NCBI GenBank assembly: GCA_947504045.1
Contig: CANNFY010000001.1
Location: 1,240,001 to 1,304,000, forward strand
DNA: 64,000 nucleotides
Direction of reading: 5' to 3'
Source of the DNA: an uncultured Maribacter sp.
GTDB taxonomy: Bacteria > Bacteroidota > Bacteroidia > Flavobacteriales > Flavobacteriaceae
Part shown: one piece after another, positions 40,711 to 49,395 of the stretch
Layout: the number at the start of each line of letters is the position of its first letter
How positions within the stretch are numbered: the first letter of the stretch is position 1
Program-made: the position numbers and the translations under genes
The notes under the pieces: model-generated
Seen by the model: only the letters and a program-made list of their open reading frames with translations
Database searches by the model: none
Told to the model about the DNA's origin: nothing

Positions 40711-41649
40711 ATGAAAGGTCCCCTTTTTTACTCTAAAATATTATTGTTTGGCGAGTATGGTATTATAAAAGACTCCAAAGGCTTGTCAATACCTTATAAT
40801 TTTTTCAAGGGAGCTTTAAAGATGAATGAAAATCCATCAAAAGAAGCAATAGAATCTAATGTTCATTTAAAGAACTTTGCTACTTACTTAGAGAAAATAC
40901 AAAAAGAGAGTCCAGAATTATTTTCTTTTAATTTTAAGGCTCTAACTAAAGATGTAGAAGCAGGAATGTATTTTGATAGTTCTATACCGCAAGGGTATGG
41001 AGTTGGTAGTAGTGGAGCTTTAGTTGCTGCCATCTATGATAAATATGCAACTAATAAAATTACAGTATTAGAGAATTTAACTAGAGAAAAATTATTAACT
41101 CTAAAATCTATTTTTGGTACTATGGAATCTTTTTTTCATGGTAAATCTTCAGGGTTAGATCCATTAAATAGTTACTTAAGTTTGCCTATTTTAATAAACT
41201 CTAAAGACAATATAGAATCTACAAGTATACCTTCTCAGAATAAACAGGGTAATGGCGCTGTATTTTTAATAGACAGCGGCATAATTGGCGAAACAGCACC
41301 TATGGTAGAGCTATTTATGGATAAAATGAAGAGCGAAGGTTTTAGAAGCATGTTAAAAGACCAGTTTATAAAACATACCGATGCTTGTGTAGAAGATTTT
41401 ATAAATGGAAATGTAAAATCTTTATTTGGTAATTTAAAACAACTATCTCATGTAGTTTTAGATAACTTTAAGCCAATGATTCCTTCTAAATTTCATAGCC
41501 TATGGAAAAAAGGAATTGAGACTAACGACTATTACTTAAAACTATGTGGTTCTGGTGGTGGAGGTTATATTTTAGGATTTACACAAGATATTGAAAAAGC
41601 AAAAAAAGCACTTAAAGATTATCCATTAGAAGTGGTTTATAACTTCTAA
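40711..41649 (+). CDS. Mevalonate kinase (GHMP kinase)
   Basis: A 312-residue GHMP kinase. The N-terminal FYSKILLFGEYGII matches the substrate-side motif (K-x-x-L-x-GEY), the ATP loop is PQGYGVGSSGALVAAI (about 92-107), SGLDPLNSYLS follows, and the C-terminal motif is LCGSGGGGYILGF. Position next to mvaD and a prenyltransferase supports mevalonate kinase, which phosphorylates mevalonate at O5; phosphomevalonate kinase is the alternative. It lies 36 bases after the four-helix-bundle gene and 11 before the UbiA gene. Confidence 0.85.
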   Translation: MKGPLFYSKILLFGEYGIIKDSKGLSIPYNFFKGALKMNENPSKEAIESNVHLKNFATYLEKIQKESPELFSFNFKALTKDVEAGMYFDSSIPQGYGVGSSGALVAAIYDKYATNKITVLENLTREKLLTLKSIFGTMESFFHGKSSGLDPLNSYLSLPILINSKDNIESTSIPSQNKQGNGAVFLIDSGIIGETAPMVELFMDKMKSEGFRSMLKDQFIKHTDACVEDFINGNVKSLFGNLKQLSHVVLDNFKPMIPSKFHSLWKKGIETNDYYLKLCGSGGGGYILGFTQDIEKAKKALKDYPLEVVYNF

Positions 41650-41660
41650 ACCCATAATAC

Positions 41661-42566
41661 ATGCTTTCTAGAAAAAACAAACAACTATTTCTCAAGTTAT
41701 TAAGTTTGTTTTCTGTTGTTCGTGGCTACAATATTTTAATGGTAGTTCTTGCGCAATACCTAGCCTCAATATATATATTAGCACCAAATTTACCTTTAAG
41801 GCAGGTAGTTTTAGATATAAATTTGTTTGTAATAATACTAGCATCTGCTTTAGTAATAGCAAGTGGTTACATAATTAATAATTTTTACGATTCGGAGAAA
41901 GATTTAATTAATAAACCCAGAAAAACAATGTTAGATCGGTTAGTAAGCCAACGCTTTAAATTAACCACCTATTTTATATTAAATTTTTTGGCCGTTTTTG
42001 CAGCAAGCTATGTATCATTTAAAGCAGTATTATTTTTTTCTGCCTATATTTTTGGCATTTGGTTTTATTCCCATAAACTAAAAAGAATAGCGTTTATTGG
42101 TAATTTTATTTCTGCAACATTAGCAATAGCTCCATTTTTTGTAGTATTTGTATATTATAAAAATTTTGAAAAAGTAATTTTTGTACATGCTGTTTTTCTT
42201 TTTTTGCTCATACTAGCAAGGGAAATGATTAAAGATTTAGAAAGTATAAAAGGAGACATTGCCCAAGGGTATAAAACTATTCCAATTTTATATGGCGTAA
42301 GGGTATCAAAATTTTTAATAACAACCCTAATTTTATTAACGTTAATACCATCTTTATTATTAATTACAGAATTTGGTATTGGTTATATGAATATCTACTT
42401 TATGGTATGTGTAGTATTATTAGTATTATTTATAGCCTTGTTATTAAAAGCGCATTTAAAAAAACATTTTGTTTGGCTTCATAACATTTTAAAGTTAATT
42501 ATAATAGCAGGTGTTTTTAGTATTTTGCTAATTGATATAGACTTGGTTTTAAATAGAATTTTGTAG
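41661..42566 (+). CDS. UbiA-family prenyltransferase
   Basis: A 301-residue integral-membrane protein with about eight to nine helices. The two Asp-rich motifs of the UbiA family are NNFYDSEKDLINKP (about 73-86) and KDLESIKGDIAQGYKT (about 190-205), which bind the prenyl diphosphate through magnesium. Flavobacterial members are often labelled geranylgeranylglycerol-phosphate geranylgeranyltransferase, but the acceptor here is not known. Being downstream of mvaD and mevalonate kinase it probably uses the isoprenoid they make. Confidence 0.85.
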   Translation: MLSRKNKQLFLKLLSLFSVVRGYNILMVVLAQYLASIYILAPNLPLRQVVLDINLFVIILASALVIASGYIINNFYDSEKDLINKPRKTMLDRLVSQRFKLTTYFILNFLAVFAASYVSFKAVLFFSAYIFGIWFYSHKLKRIAFIGNFISATLAIAPFFVVFVYYKNFEKVIFVHAVFLFLLILAREMIKDLESIKGDIAQGYKTIPILYGVRVSKFLITTLILLTLIPSLLLITEFGIGYMNIYFMVCVVLLVLFIALLLKAHLKKHFVWLHNILKLIIIAGVFSILLIDIDLVLNRIL

Positions 42567-42715
42567 TTACGTCTTATTTAAATACTATAAGTGTTTGCTG
42601 CAATATTACTGTGGAAAATTTGACGATTAATAAAAAATTAAAAAGGTTTTTTGAGTTTAAAAAGGAGTATTAAATTTCTATTCTTTTAAATTGTTATTTC
42701 AGCAGTGCAATTTGC

Positions 42716-42723
42716 TACCTTTG
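42716..42723 (+). promoter_or_regulatory. Minus-7 element of the pseudouridine synthase gene
   Basis: TACCTTTG fits TAnnTTTG, 15 bases before ATG 42739. It lies inside the longer open frame that begins at TTG 42691, which argues for the ATG as the true start. Confidence 0.5.
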
Positions 42724-42738
42724 CACAAAATTTATAGT

Positions 42739-43575
42739 ATGGCTAAGTCAGGTTCAAATGACAGAAAAAAGTTTTCTGGAAAAGGAAATACACCTTTTAA
42801 AAAGAAAACGTACGGTAATAGTCCAGTAAAAAAGAAAGCTACACCAAAACAAGCGTCGGACCCAAATTCTATTCGTTTAAATAAATATGTAGCTAATTCT
42901 GGAGTTTGTTCTCGTAGAGATGCGGATATTTATATATCTGCAGGAAATGTTACTGTAAATGGAAAACCTATTACAGAAATGGGGTATAAAGTAAAACTAA
43001 CCGATGAGGTAAAGTTTGATGGCCGTTTGCTAAACCCTATAAAAAGAGAGTACGTACTTTTAAATAAACCTAAAGATTTTTCTACTACGGTAAGAGATGA
43101 AAGAGGTAGGCGTAATGTTGCAGGTTTAATTTCGAGTGCATCAGATGCTAAATTACTGCCAATAGATAAAATGGATAAAAACGCTACAGGATTATTACTT
43201 TTTACAAATGATGGTGATTTAACAAAAAGATTAAAAAGCCCTATAAATGGTCTTCGTAAAATATACCATGTAGTTTTAGATAAAGATCTAAGAAGTGTAG
43301 ATTTAAAAAGAATAAAAGAAGGCTTAAAAGTAGAAGAAAAAGTAGTTAGAGTACAAGATATTAGTTTTATAGATGATGCTCCTAAAAGAGAAGTTGGTAT
43401 AGAAATATTTAGTTCTAGAAACCGTATTGTAGAACGTATTTTTGAAGAGCTAGATTATAAGGTTGAAAAAATAGATAGAGTAGCCTATGCAGGTTTAACT
43501 AAAAAAGATTTACCAAGAGGACATTGGCGTTACTTAACAGATCAAGAAGTAATTAATTTAGGAATGATTAAGTAA
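42739..43575 (+). CDS. RluB/RsuA-family 23S/16S rRNA pseudouridine synthase
   Basis: A 278-residue enzyme converting uridine to pseudouridine in rRNA. A basic N-terminal tail (about 1-50, Lys/Gly-rich) precedes an S4 RNA-binding domain (LNKYVANSGVCSRRDADIYI, VTVNGKPITEMG). The catalytic domain follows, with LPIDKMDKNATGLLLFTNDG (catalytic Asp in the position usually seen as R-L-D) and LRKIYHVVLDK. Note KMDKNATG where most family members have RLDxxTSG: the Asp is retained and Arg is replaced by Lys. Start chosen at ATG after the minus-7 box. RluB is likelier than RsuA from the tail and length. Confidence 0.85.
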   Translation: MAKSGSNDRKKFSGKGNTPFKKKTYGNSPVKKKATPKQASDPNSIRLNKYVANSGVCSRRDADIYISAGNVTVNGKPITEMGYKVKLTDEVKFDGRLLNPIKREYVLLNKPKDFSTTVRDERGRRNVAGLISSASDAKLLPIDKMDKNATGLLLFTNDGDLTKRLKSPINGLRKIYHVVLDKDLRSVDLKRIKEGLKVEEKVVRVQDISFIDDAPKREVGIEIFSSRNRIVERIFEELDYKVEKIDRVAYAGLTKKDLPRGHWRYLTDQEVINLGMIK

Positions 43576-43576
43576 A

Positions 43577-44035
43577 ATGAAATTTATACAAAATATAAAA
43601 GCAAAGCCCTTTATAACTTTATGGGGATTGGCATTTATATTTTTAGTGTATACTTTGTATTCACAATTTTATTTAATAGATACTACTTTAGATATTAACG
43701 TGCATGATACGTATTATGTAATTGCACTCAGACATGTGTATAGCCTCCTTCTTATTTGGTTTGGATTATGTGGACTAGGGTATTGGGTGGTACTATCTAA
43801 GTTTAGTATAAAATTAATAGATTGGCTAACTATAGCTAATTTAGTATTTAGTTTAATAGGGTTATTTCAAATTATTCTTCCCATTAATATATTTCAACAA
43901 GAACCTAGATATTATTCTAATACAGCTTTTTATAAAGGAGATTATCTGCTTTCTATTCTTTTATTTTTTATAGGGCAAATCATTTATTTTTTAAATGTGT
44001 TACTGTCTACTATAAAAAAAGTAACCATAACCTAA
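43577..44035 (+). CDS. Small membrane protein with a cytochrome-oxidase-subunit-I-like motif
   Basis: A 152-residue protein with four hydrophobic helices (about 12-32, 50-75, 83-103 and 125-145). After the first helix comes LDINVHDTYYVIALRHVYSL, strikingly like the HDTYYVVAHFHYVLS segment of haem-copper oxidase subunit I. The first of the two haem-ligand histidines there is Leu here, and the second is retained. The protein is far too short to be an oxidase. It begins one base after the pseudouridine synthase stop and ends before a terminator, so it is the last gene of that transcript. Function unknown. Confidence 0.6.
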   Translation: MKFIQNIKAKPFITLWGLAFIFLVYTLYSQFYLIDTTLDINVHDTYYVIALRHVYSLLLIWFGLCGLGYWVVLSKFSIKLIDWLTIANLVFSLIGLFQIILPINIFQQEPRYYSNTAFYKGDYLLSILLFFIGQIIYFLNVLLSTIKKVTIT

Positions 44036-44117
44036 GGTTAAGATAACTTTACAATAGTAAATAAGCTAGATATTTGCAGTGCTACTTAGTAATTAAGTGG
44101 ATAAAAAAGCAAGCCTT

Positions 44118-44149
44118 AAGACCGATATTAGTATCGGTTTTGTCTTTTT
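44118..44149 (+). terminator. Terminator after the small membrane protein gene
   Basis: AAGACCGATA (44118-44127) pairs with TATCGGTTTT (44132-44141, one G-T pair) around the loop TTAG and is followed by T-rich sequence to 44149. It ends at the stop codon of the convergent phzF-like gene. Confidence 0.75.
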
Positions 44150-44966
44150 AAATAGTTAAGGTTCCTTTTAAAATTATTTGCGCCTCACTTTTTATAATCA
44201 ACTTTTTTTCATTTTTAATTTCAATATCCATAAAGCCAGTTCTTTTAGAACATTGGAAAGACTTTAGTTTTGTTTTATGCAAACGAGCACTCCAATATTT
44301 TGCAAGAAATGTATGGGTTGCCCCTGTAACAGGATCTTCATTTGTTCCACTCCAAGGCCAAAAATATCTAGATTCAAAATCATACGTTTTTTTAGTAGAT
44401 ATAGCAGTAACTAATACTCCGTTAATTGTATGGTGAGCACGTTTTAATTTTTCAAAATTTGGAGATAAGTTTTGTAATTCTTCGGCACTTTCTACTTCAA
44501 TTAGTATTATGTTAGTCTCTTTATTATAGGCACTAGTTATAATTTTTTTTACTCCAAGAGCCTCTAATAATTTTATAGATACATTTTGTGGTACTGTAGT
44601 ATATATAGGAAATTCCATTGCTATTTTATTTCCAAATTTTTGTACAGGTAATTCTAAATTATCTATATTTTTAAAGGAGATTTTTTCTACATCGGTATAC
44701 TTTTCAAAAATTACTTTTGATGCAGCTAGGGTTGCGTGTCCGCAAAGTGGAATTTCCATAACTGGAGAAAAGTATCTAATAGTATAAGAAGTAGGTTTTT
44801 CTAGTTGTAGTATAAATGCAGTTTCCGATAAGCCCAATTCTATTGCAATATTTTGCATTTGCTCCTCCAGTAATTGTTGTTTTAAAATACAAACGCCAGC
44901 AGGGTTTCCTTTAAAGGGCATATTTGTAAAAGAGTCTACAATATAAGTTTCTATTTTGTGTATCAT
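44148..44966 (-). CDS. PhzF-family isomerase
   Basis: A 272-residue protein of the PhzF/diaminopimelate-epimerase-like fold. Motifs: VDSFTNMPFKGNPAGVCIL at the N-terminus, GLSETAFIL (with the catalytic Glu of the family), MEIPLCGHATLAAS and GTNEDPVTGATHTFLA. PhzF itself isomerises an intermediate of phenazine synthesis, but no other phenazine genes are present and most homologues have unknown substrates. The start at 44966 follows the decarboxylase stop by one base; a longer frame from 45032 would overlap that gene. It forms an operon with the decarboxylase, so it may act on a related amino-acid product. Confidence 0.85.
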   Translation of the reverse strand: MIHKIETYIVDSFTNMPFKGNPAGVCILKQQLLEEQMQNIAIELGLSETAFILQLEKPTSYTIRYFSPVMEIPLCGHATLAASKVIFEKYTDVEKISFKNIDNLELPVQKFGNKIAMEFPIYTTVPQNVSIKLLEALGVKKIITSAYNKETNIILIEVESAEELQNLSPNFEKLKRAHHTINGVLVTAISTKKTYDFESRYFWPWSGTNEDPVTGATHTFLAKYWSARLHKTKLKSFQCSKRTGFMDIEIKNEKKLIIKSEAQIILKGTLTI

Positions 44967-44967
44967 T

Positions 44968-46383
44968 TTATTCTTTTTGTTTTGTATTAATTTCTTGTAA
45001 TGCTCTTTTAAAAGAAGCAACAGAAATTTCAATATCTTCTTTGGTGGTTGCCCAAGAGCAGATGCTTACACGTATTACTTTTTTGTTTTTCCAAACAGAT
45101 CCGCCCACCCAGCAATCTCTTTGTTCTTGTATTTTTTCCATTATTTTAGTAGTAATTTCATCTGTGTTACAACAAACAAGTACTTGGTTAAAAACTACAT
45201 CATTTAAAACAGTAAAACCTTTAACACATTCTATTTCTTTAGAGAATTGTACGGCTCTAGCATGCATATTATAGATCATTTCATCTATACCATTTGTTCC
45301 TAATTGTTTTATAATTGCCCAAAATTCTATTACTCTAGCTCTTCTAGACATCTCAGGGGTATAAAACATACCATCTCTTTTTTCACTTGTTACAATGTAG
45401 CTTCCAGACATATGTAGTGCATTTGCCATAGCTTCTTTGTCTTTACACAAAATAACTCCACTATCGTATGGTGTATTTAAGGTTTTATGCCCGTCTACAG
45501 ACCAGGAATTTGCGTTTTCTATGCCGTTGGTTAAGTGTTTTAATTTATTTACCGCAGCTGCCCATAAACCAAATGCACCATCTATATGTACCCAAGCACC
45601 TGCTTCTTTTGCTTTTGTACAAATGGTTTTAAAATCATCAAAAGAACCGCTATTTACATTTCCAGCTTGTAATATTAGTAGTGTAGTATTATCAAGTGCA
45701 GGAATTTCATCTGCTACAATTCTTCCTTGTTCATCAACAGCAACCCATTCTATATTATTTTTTCCAAAGCCTAGTAAACTTATTGCTTTTAATACGGTAG
45801 AGTGTGCTTGTTTTCCAGTTACAACTCTAAGCTTTGGTGCATTTAAAAAGCCATCTTCATTTATATCCCAATTTTTATTTTTTAGCAACCTGTATCTAGC
45901 AGCTGCTAAGCCACAAAAGGTAGCCATAGAGGTGCCACTTACAAAACCAGCAACGGTACTTTTTGGTAAATTAAATAATTGCTTTAACCAATTTTCTACA
46001 ACAGTTTCTAAAGCAGAGCCTATTGGAGATAAAACATGCATGGTAGGAGATTGGTCCCAAAATGTTGCTAATGTTTTTGCAGCTAAACCTACAGGTACAG
46101 CACTACCGCATACAAAGCCAAAATACCTACCACCTAATGTAGCAACTGTAGCAGGAGAACCGTAGCGGTTAAGTTGATCTAGAACTTGGGTTGCGTTTGT
46201 AGTTGTGGTTGGTAATTCTTCATCAAAAACAGATAAATTTTCTATTGCCTTTTCTGTTGGATAAACATTTCTTTCTCTTACTGTAGCAATATAACTTTTA
46301 CCATAACTATTGGCAATATCAAATAAATCTTCGCTTTTAAAATTAGAAAACAGGGTTTTTTGAATAGGTTCTTTTTTACTCAT
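44968..46383 (-). CDS. PLP-dependent group II decarboxylase
   Basis: A 471-residue enzyme of the aromatic-amino-acid/glutamate decarboxylase family. The PLP lysine is in SWSVDGHKTLNTPYDSGV (about residue 300), preceded by VHIDGAFGLWAA (cofactor Asp), FVSGTSMATFCGL and VVTGKQAHSTVLKA. RFKRALQE closes the small domain. The substrate is unknown. It is divergent from a MocR-type regulator and precedes a phzF-like gene by one base, a layout suggesting a regulated amino-acid catabolic or specialised route. Confidence 0.85.
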   Translation of the reverse strand: MSKKEPIQKTLFSNFKSEDLFDIANSYGKSYIATVRERNVYPTEKAIENLSVFDEELPTTTTNATQVLDQLNRYGSPATVATLGGRYFGFVCGSAVPVGLAAKTLATFWDQSPTMHVLSPIGSALETVVENWLKQLFNLPKSTVAGFVSGTSMATFCGLAAARYRLLKNKNWDINEDGFLNAPKLRVVTGKQAHSTVLKAISLLGFGKNNIEWVAVDEQGRIVADEIPALDNTTLLILQAGNVNSGSFDDFKTICTKAKEAGAWVHIDGAFGLWAAAVNKLKHLTNGIENANSWSVDGHKTLNTPYDSGVILCKDKEAMANALHMSGSYIVTSEKRDGMFYTPEMSRRARVIEFWAIIKQLGTNGIDEMIYNMHARAVQFSKEIECVKGFTVLNDVVFNQVLVCCNTDEITTKIMEKIQEQRDCWVGGSVWKNKKVIRVSICSWATTKEDIEISVASFKRALQEINTKQKE

Positions 46384-46430
46384 AATTGCAATGTGTTTTT
46401 TATTCTTATCAAAATTCTAAAAAATACAGA

Positions 46431-46471
46431 AACCATAACAGATTCAGTTTTTGTATATTTAACCAGTACAG
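46431..46471. promoter_or_regulatory. Candidate MocR operator: direct repeat AACCAnnACAG
   Basis: AACCATAACAG (46431-46441) and AACCAGTACAG (46461-46471) start 30 bases apart in the 111-base divergent region between the decarboxylase and MocR genes. MocR/GabR proteins bind direct repeats spaced by about three helical turns, so this is a plausible site. The binding is inference. Confidence 0.45.
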
Positions 46472-46494
46472 TTTTAATTTATATAGAAGATACA

Positions 46495-47913
46495 ATGTTT
46501 ATTTATCAGAAAATTGCATCACGTATTGAGACTCAAATTTATAATGGCGTTTTAAAATTTGGAGATAAATTACCATCGCTAAGAATAATACAACAAGAGC
46601 ATGGGGTAAGTATTAGTACAGCTTTACAAGCCTATTATTCTTTAGAAGCAAAAAGTTTAATTACGACCAAACCTAGATCTGGATACTATGTTATTTTTTC
46701 GATTAAAAACTTGCCTAAAAACCCAGTAAAAACTAGTCCGGATGAAACACCATCTATGTATAGTAAGACAGATATAATTATAGACTTATACCATAATTTA
46801 AATGTTAAAGGGATAATTAATTTTTCTTTAGGAGCTCCTACAAAAGAATTGTTGCCAGTGGCAAAGCTTAGTAAAACTATGCATGAAACTATAGGTAAAC
46901 TTAACGCTGGTGGTACTTATTATGAAAAAATAGAAGGGAGCGAAAACTTAAGAAGACAAATAGCACAAAGAACACTTTTGTGGGGAGGTAATTTACAAGA
47001 AAAAGATATTGTTATTACAGCAGGTTGTACACAAGCACTTTCGTTGTCTTTAATGGCTGTTACTTCACCTGGAGATACAATTGTAGTAGAGAGCCCAGTG
47101 TTTTTTGGAATATTACAGTTAGCAAATATATTAGGATTAAAGGTTATAGAATTACCTACAGATTCTATTACAGGAATGGATTTAGAAGCTTTAAAAAAGG
47201 TAGTACAACAACAAAAAATTAGTGCAATACTTATAATTTCAAATTTTAATAATCCTCTTGGTAGTGTTATGCCAGATGCAAATAAAAAAGAAATTGTAAA
47301 AATTATTCAAGAATATGAAATACCATTAATTGAAGATGATATTTGTGGCGAAATATATTATGGTAAAAATAGGCCAACAACATGTAAGTCTTTTGACACT
47401 AGTGGCCTAGTGTTATGGGTTGGGTCTTTTTCTAAAACCCTTTCTGGTGGGTATCGGGTTGGTTGGGTTGCTCCAGGAAAATTTTTAAAAGAAATTTTAC
47501 GATTAAAACTATGTCTTTCTTCTTCTTCTACACCCATAACACAAGAAACTATTGCTGCTTTTTTAATTAAAGGAAGATACGATTATCATTTAAGAAAATT
47601 AAGAAATACGTTACAAGCTAATAGTATACAATACATTACTACTATTGCAGCTAATTTTCCAGAGGATACAAGAGTTAGTAAACCACAAGGAAGCTTTTTA
47701 TTATGGGTAGAACTTAATTCAAAAATAGATTGTAATTTGCTATTTGAAAAAGCAAAAAATAAGGGAATAGTCTTTACTCCTGGGTCTATATTTACGTTAC
47801 AAGAACAATATAAAAATTGTTTAAGACTTAGTTATGCTATTGTTTGGAGTAGCGAAATAAAGTCAGGACTTATACAATTAGGAAATTTAATTAAAGAGGA
47901 GTTAGAAGATTAG
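46495..47913 (+). CDS. MocR/GabR-type regulator (GntR HTH fused to aminotransferase domain)
   Basis: A 472-residue transcription factor. The N-terminal winged helix (about 1-75: MFIYQKIASRIETQIYNG, GDKLPSLRIIQQEHGVS, SGYYV) is joined to a fold-type I aminotransferase-like domain. Its PLP lysine lies in LWVGSFSKTLSGGYRVGWV, and it contains NFNNPLGSVMP and LIEDDICGEIYYG. Such proteins sense PLP or amino compounds and control a neighbouring gene, here most likely the divergent decarboxylase-phzF operon. ATG 46495 was chosen because the HTH begins there; the longer frame from 46360 would run into the neighbouring gene. Confidence 0.88.
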   Translation: MFIYQKIASRIETQIYNGVLKFGDKLPSLRIIQQEHGVSISTALQAYYSLEAKSLITTKPRSGYYVIFSIKNLPKNPVKTSPDETPSMYSKTDIIIDLYHNLNVKGIINFSLGAPTKELLPVAKLSKTMHETIGKLNAGGTYYEKIEGSENLRRQIAQRTLLWGGNLQEKDIVITAGCTQALSLSLMAVTSPGDTIVVESPVFFGILQLANILGLKVIELPTDSITGMDLEALKKVVQQQKISAILIISNFNNPLGSVMPDANKKEIVKIIQEYEIPLIEDDICGEIYYGKNRPTTCKSFDTSGLVLWVGSFSKTLSGGYRVGWVAPGKFLKEILRLKLCLSSSSTPITQETIAAFLIKGRYDYHLRKLRNTLQANSIQYITTIAANFPEDTRVSKPQGSFLLWVELNSKIDCNLLFEKAKNKGIVFTPGSIFTLQEQYKNCLRLSYAIVWSSEIKSGLIQLGNLIKEELED

Positions 47914-48449
47914 TTAGAATACCATTCTTTCCAATTATGGGGTTCTTTTTTTCCATCCCAAAAATATTTATATGGTAAAGCTTCTTCTTGCCAAGGGGCT
48001 AATGGATATATATCATAATTTTTATCATGCTCATATAGTCCATATGTGGGATTTTCACCCCAGAAAAATTCAAATTTTACATTTTGATCTAGTTCTTTAA
48101 TATACACACTTCCAAGAACTATATTATGTGTAGATCCGCTAACAGGTGGTGTAAAAGCTTTTGCGTTTTCTATTTTCAATGCAGTGCCAACGGGTAATGT
48201 ATATATATGGTCAGCAGTGTCATAAAAATTTGTTTTAGTCAAGTCTATGATATATGGATTTTCCAAAGAATGTTTATGTAATGTAATAAAGCACTCTTGT
48301 TTGGTGCTTAACGTTTTGTTAATAATAGAACTATAGGGGTATTTATTAGATAAATCTTTAACTTTTGTTCTAAATACAAAATAGAAAGACCCTAAAATAA
48401 TAATTGCGCCAAGTGTAAGTAAAATGAGTATTATATTTTTTAAAGTCAT
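47910..48449 (-). CDS. Membrane-anchored protein of unknown function
   Basis: A 179-residue protein with one N-terminal membrane helix (about 5-27, NIILILLTLGAIIILGSFYF) and no signal cleavage site, so the rest faces the periplasm. The body is beta-rich (YIYTLPVGTALKIENAKAF, NIVLGSVYIKELDQNV) and ends Trp-rich (PHNWKEWYSN). No recognised family. It follows the PorP/SprF gene by nine bases, which makes it the third gene of the giant-protein operon, and its tail overlaps that of the MocR gene by four bases. Confidence 0.6.
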   Translation of the reverse strand: MTLKNIILILLTLGAIIILGSFYFVFRTKVKDLSNKYPYSSIINKTLSTKQECFITLHKHSLENPYIIDLTKTNFYDTADHIYTLPVGTALKIENAKAFTPPVSGSTHNIVLGSVYIKELDQNVKFEFFWGENPTYGLYEHDKNYDIYPLAPWQEEALPYKYFWDGKKEPHNWKEWYSN

Positions 48450-48458
48450 AGTTTAATT

Positions 48459-49391
48459 TTAATCTATTGCATACCCATCTCCAAATTGGTAGCTAATAAT
48501 AAGTCCGTGTGTATTGCCTAAAGGAGAATCGTTTGTAGCTAGGTTGTAATTATATATAGCACGTACATTATCAAACAAATAAATACCAGCTAAAAGGTTT
48601 ATAGAGTTATTGGTTCTATAACCTGTACCTATTTCAAATTTATTTCTAAAACTAACAGCAACATTAATATCTGCTTGTAAAGCAACTCCTTTTTCATGTT
48701 TTAATAAAACATTTGGTTTGATCATTAAATCTTGAAATACATTATTAAAGAAACGGTACCCAAAATAGGCATAATATGGGCTGTTTAAATTAATATTATC
48801 GTCTGTTGCTAAGGCATCACCTAAAATATTTGGTGTAGAAAAGCCTACGTAAAAAGACGCATGATTAAATAAAAATCCTAAGCCAATAGTTGGTATAGAT
48901 CCATTAATGTCTTGTGCAAAATTTGGGTCTCCAACAATTCCTAGTTGGGTTAAATTGTCTTGGTATTGTTGCAAGCCAGCTGTAATACCAAAAGAAAGTA
49001 CACCAGCATCATAAAGCTGCCAATAGGGTCTGTTGCTTTTAAAATCAAAAAATATTTTATAAGAATATGAAGCAAAAAAACTAGTAGAAGTAGTTACTCC
49101 AATTTCATCTCTAATAATACCAGCACCTAAACCAACTTTATTTCGGTTAAGCGAACCATGACCACTTAAAGAAAAGGTTCTTGGGCTTCCGTCAAATTGA
49201 TTAAAAAACCCAGAATTACTCATAGAAATTTCGGTATTTTCGGTTAAACCAGCATAAGCAGAGTTTATCAAAAAAGGATTATAATTATATTCTGTAAACG
49301 TTGGGGTTTGTTGTCCCAACACTATGTTACTTGATAAAAAAGACAGCAAAACACCTAGTGCTAGCGTGCCAATAGTTTTATTTAATTTCAT
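48459..49391 (-). CDS. PorP/SprF-family type IX secretion membrane protein
   Basis: A 310-residue outer-membrane protein with a signal peptide (ending SNIVLGQQ). The opening TPTFTEYNYNPFLINSAYAGL is diagnostic of PorP/SprF proteins, and the rest reads as a beta-barrel (LSFGITAGLQQY, IGLGFLFNHASFYVGFS, THGLIISYQFGDG). In Flavobacterium johnsoniae SprF is needed for surface delivery of the adhesin SprB, which bears a type B sorting domain. The same pairing is seen here: the gene lies four bases downstream of a giant type B protein, which is very probably its client. Confidence 0.88.
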   Translation of the reverse strand: MKLNKTIGTLALGVLLSFLSSNIVLGQQTPTFTEYNYNPFLINSAYAGLTENTEISMSNSGFFNQFDGSPRTFSLSGHGSLNRNKVGLGAGIIRDEIGVTTSTSFFASYSYKIFFDFKSNRPYWQLYDAGVLSFGITAGLQQYQDNLTQLGIVGDPNFAQDINGSIPTIGLGFLFNHASFYVGFSTPNILGDALATDDNINLNSPYYAYFGYRFFNNVFQDLMIKPNVLLKHEKGVALQADINVAVSFRNKFEIGTGYRTNNSINLLAGIYLFDNVRAIYNYNLATNDSPLGNTHGLIISYQFGDGYAID

Positions 49392-49395
49392 TGGT

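Noticed and set aside
42691-42738. TTG start of the pseudouridine synthase at 42691
   Set aside because: The minus-7 box at 42716-42723 lies inside this extension; ATG 42739 fits the family.
44967-45032. 22-residue extension of the PhzF protein
   Set aside because: It overlaps the decarboxylase coding end, and the family start MIHKIETYIVDSF is at 44966.
45437-46165. Plus-strand open frame of 242 codons opposite the decarboxylase
   Set aside because: Antisense shadow of a clear PLP enzyme; no promoter or recognisable domain.
46360-46494. Longer N-terminus of the MocR regulator
   Set aside because: It would overlap the divergent gene and cover the likely operator; the HTH begins at the ATG at 46495.
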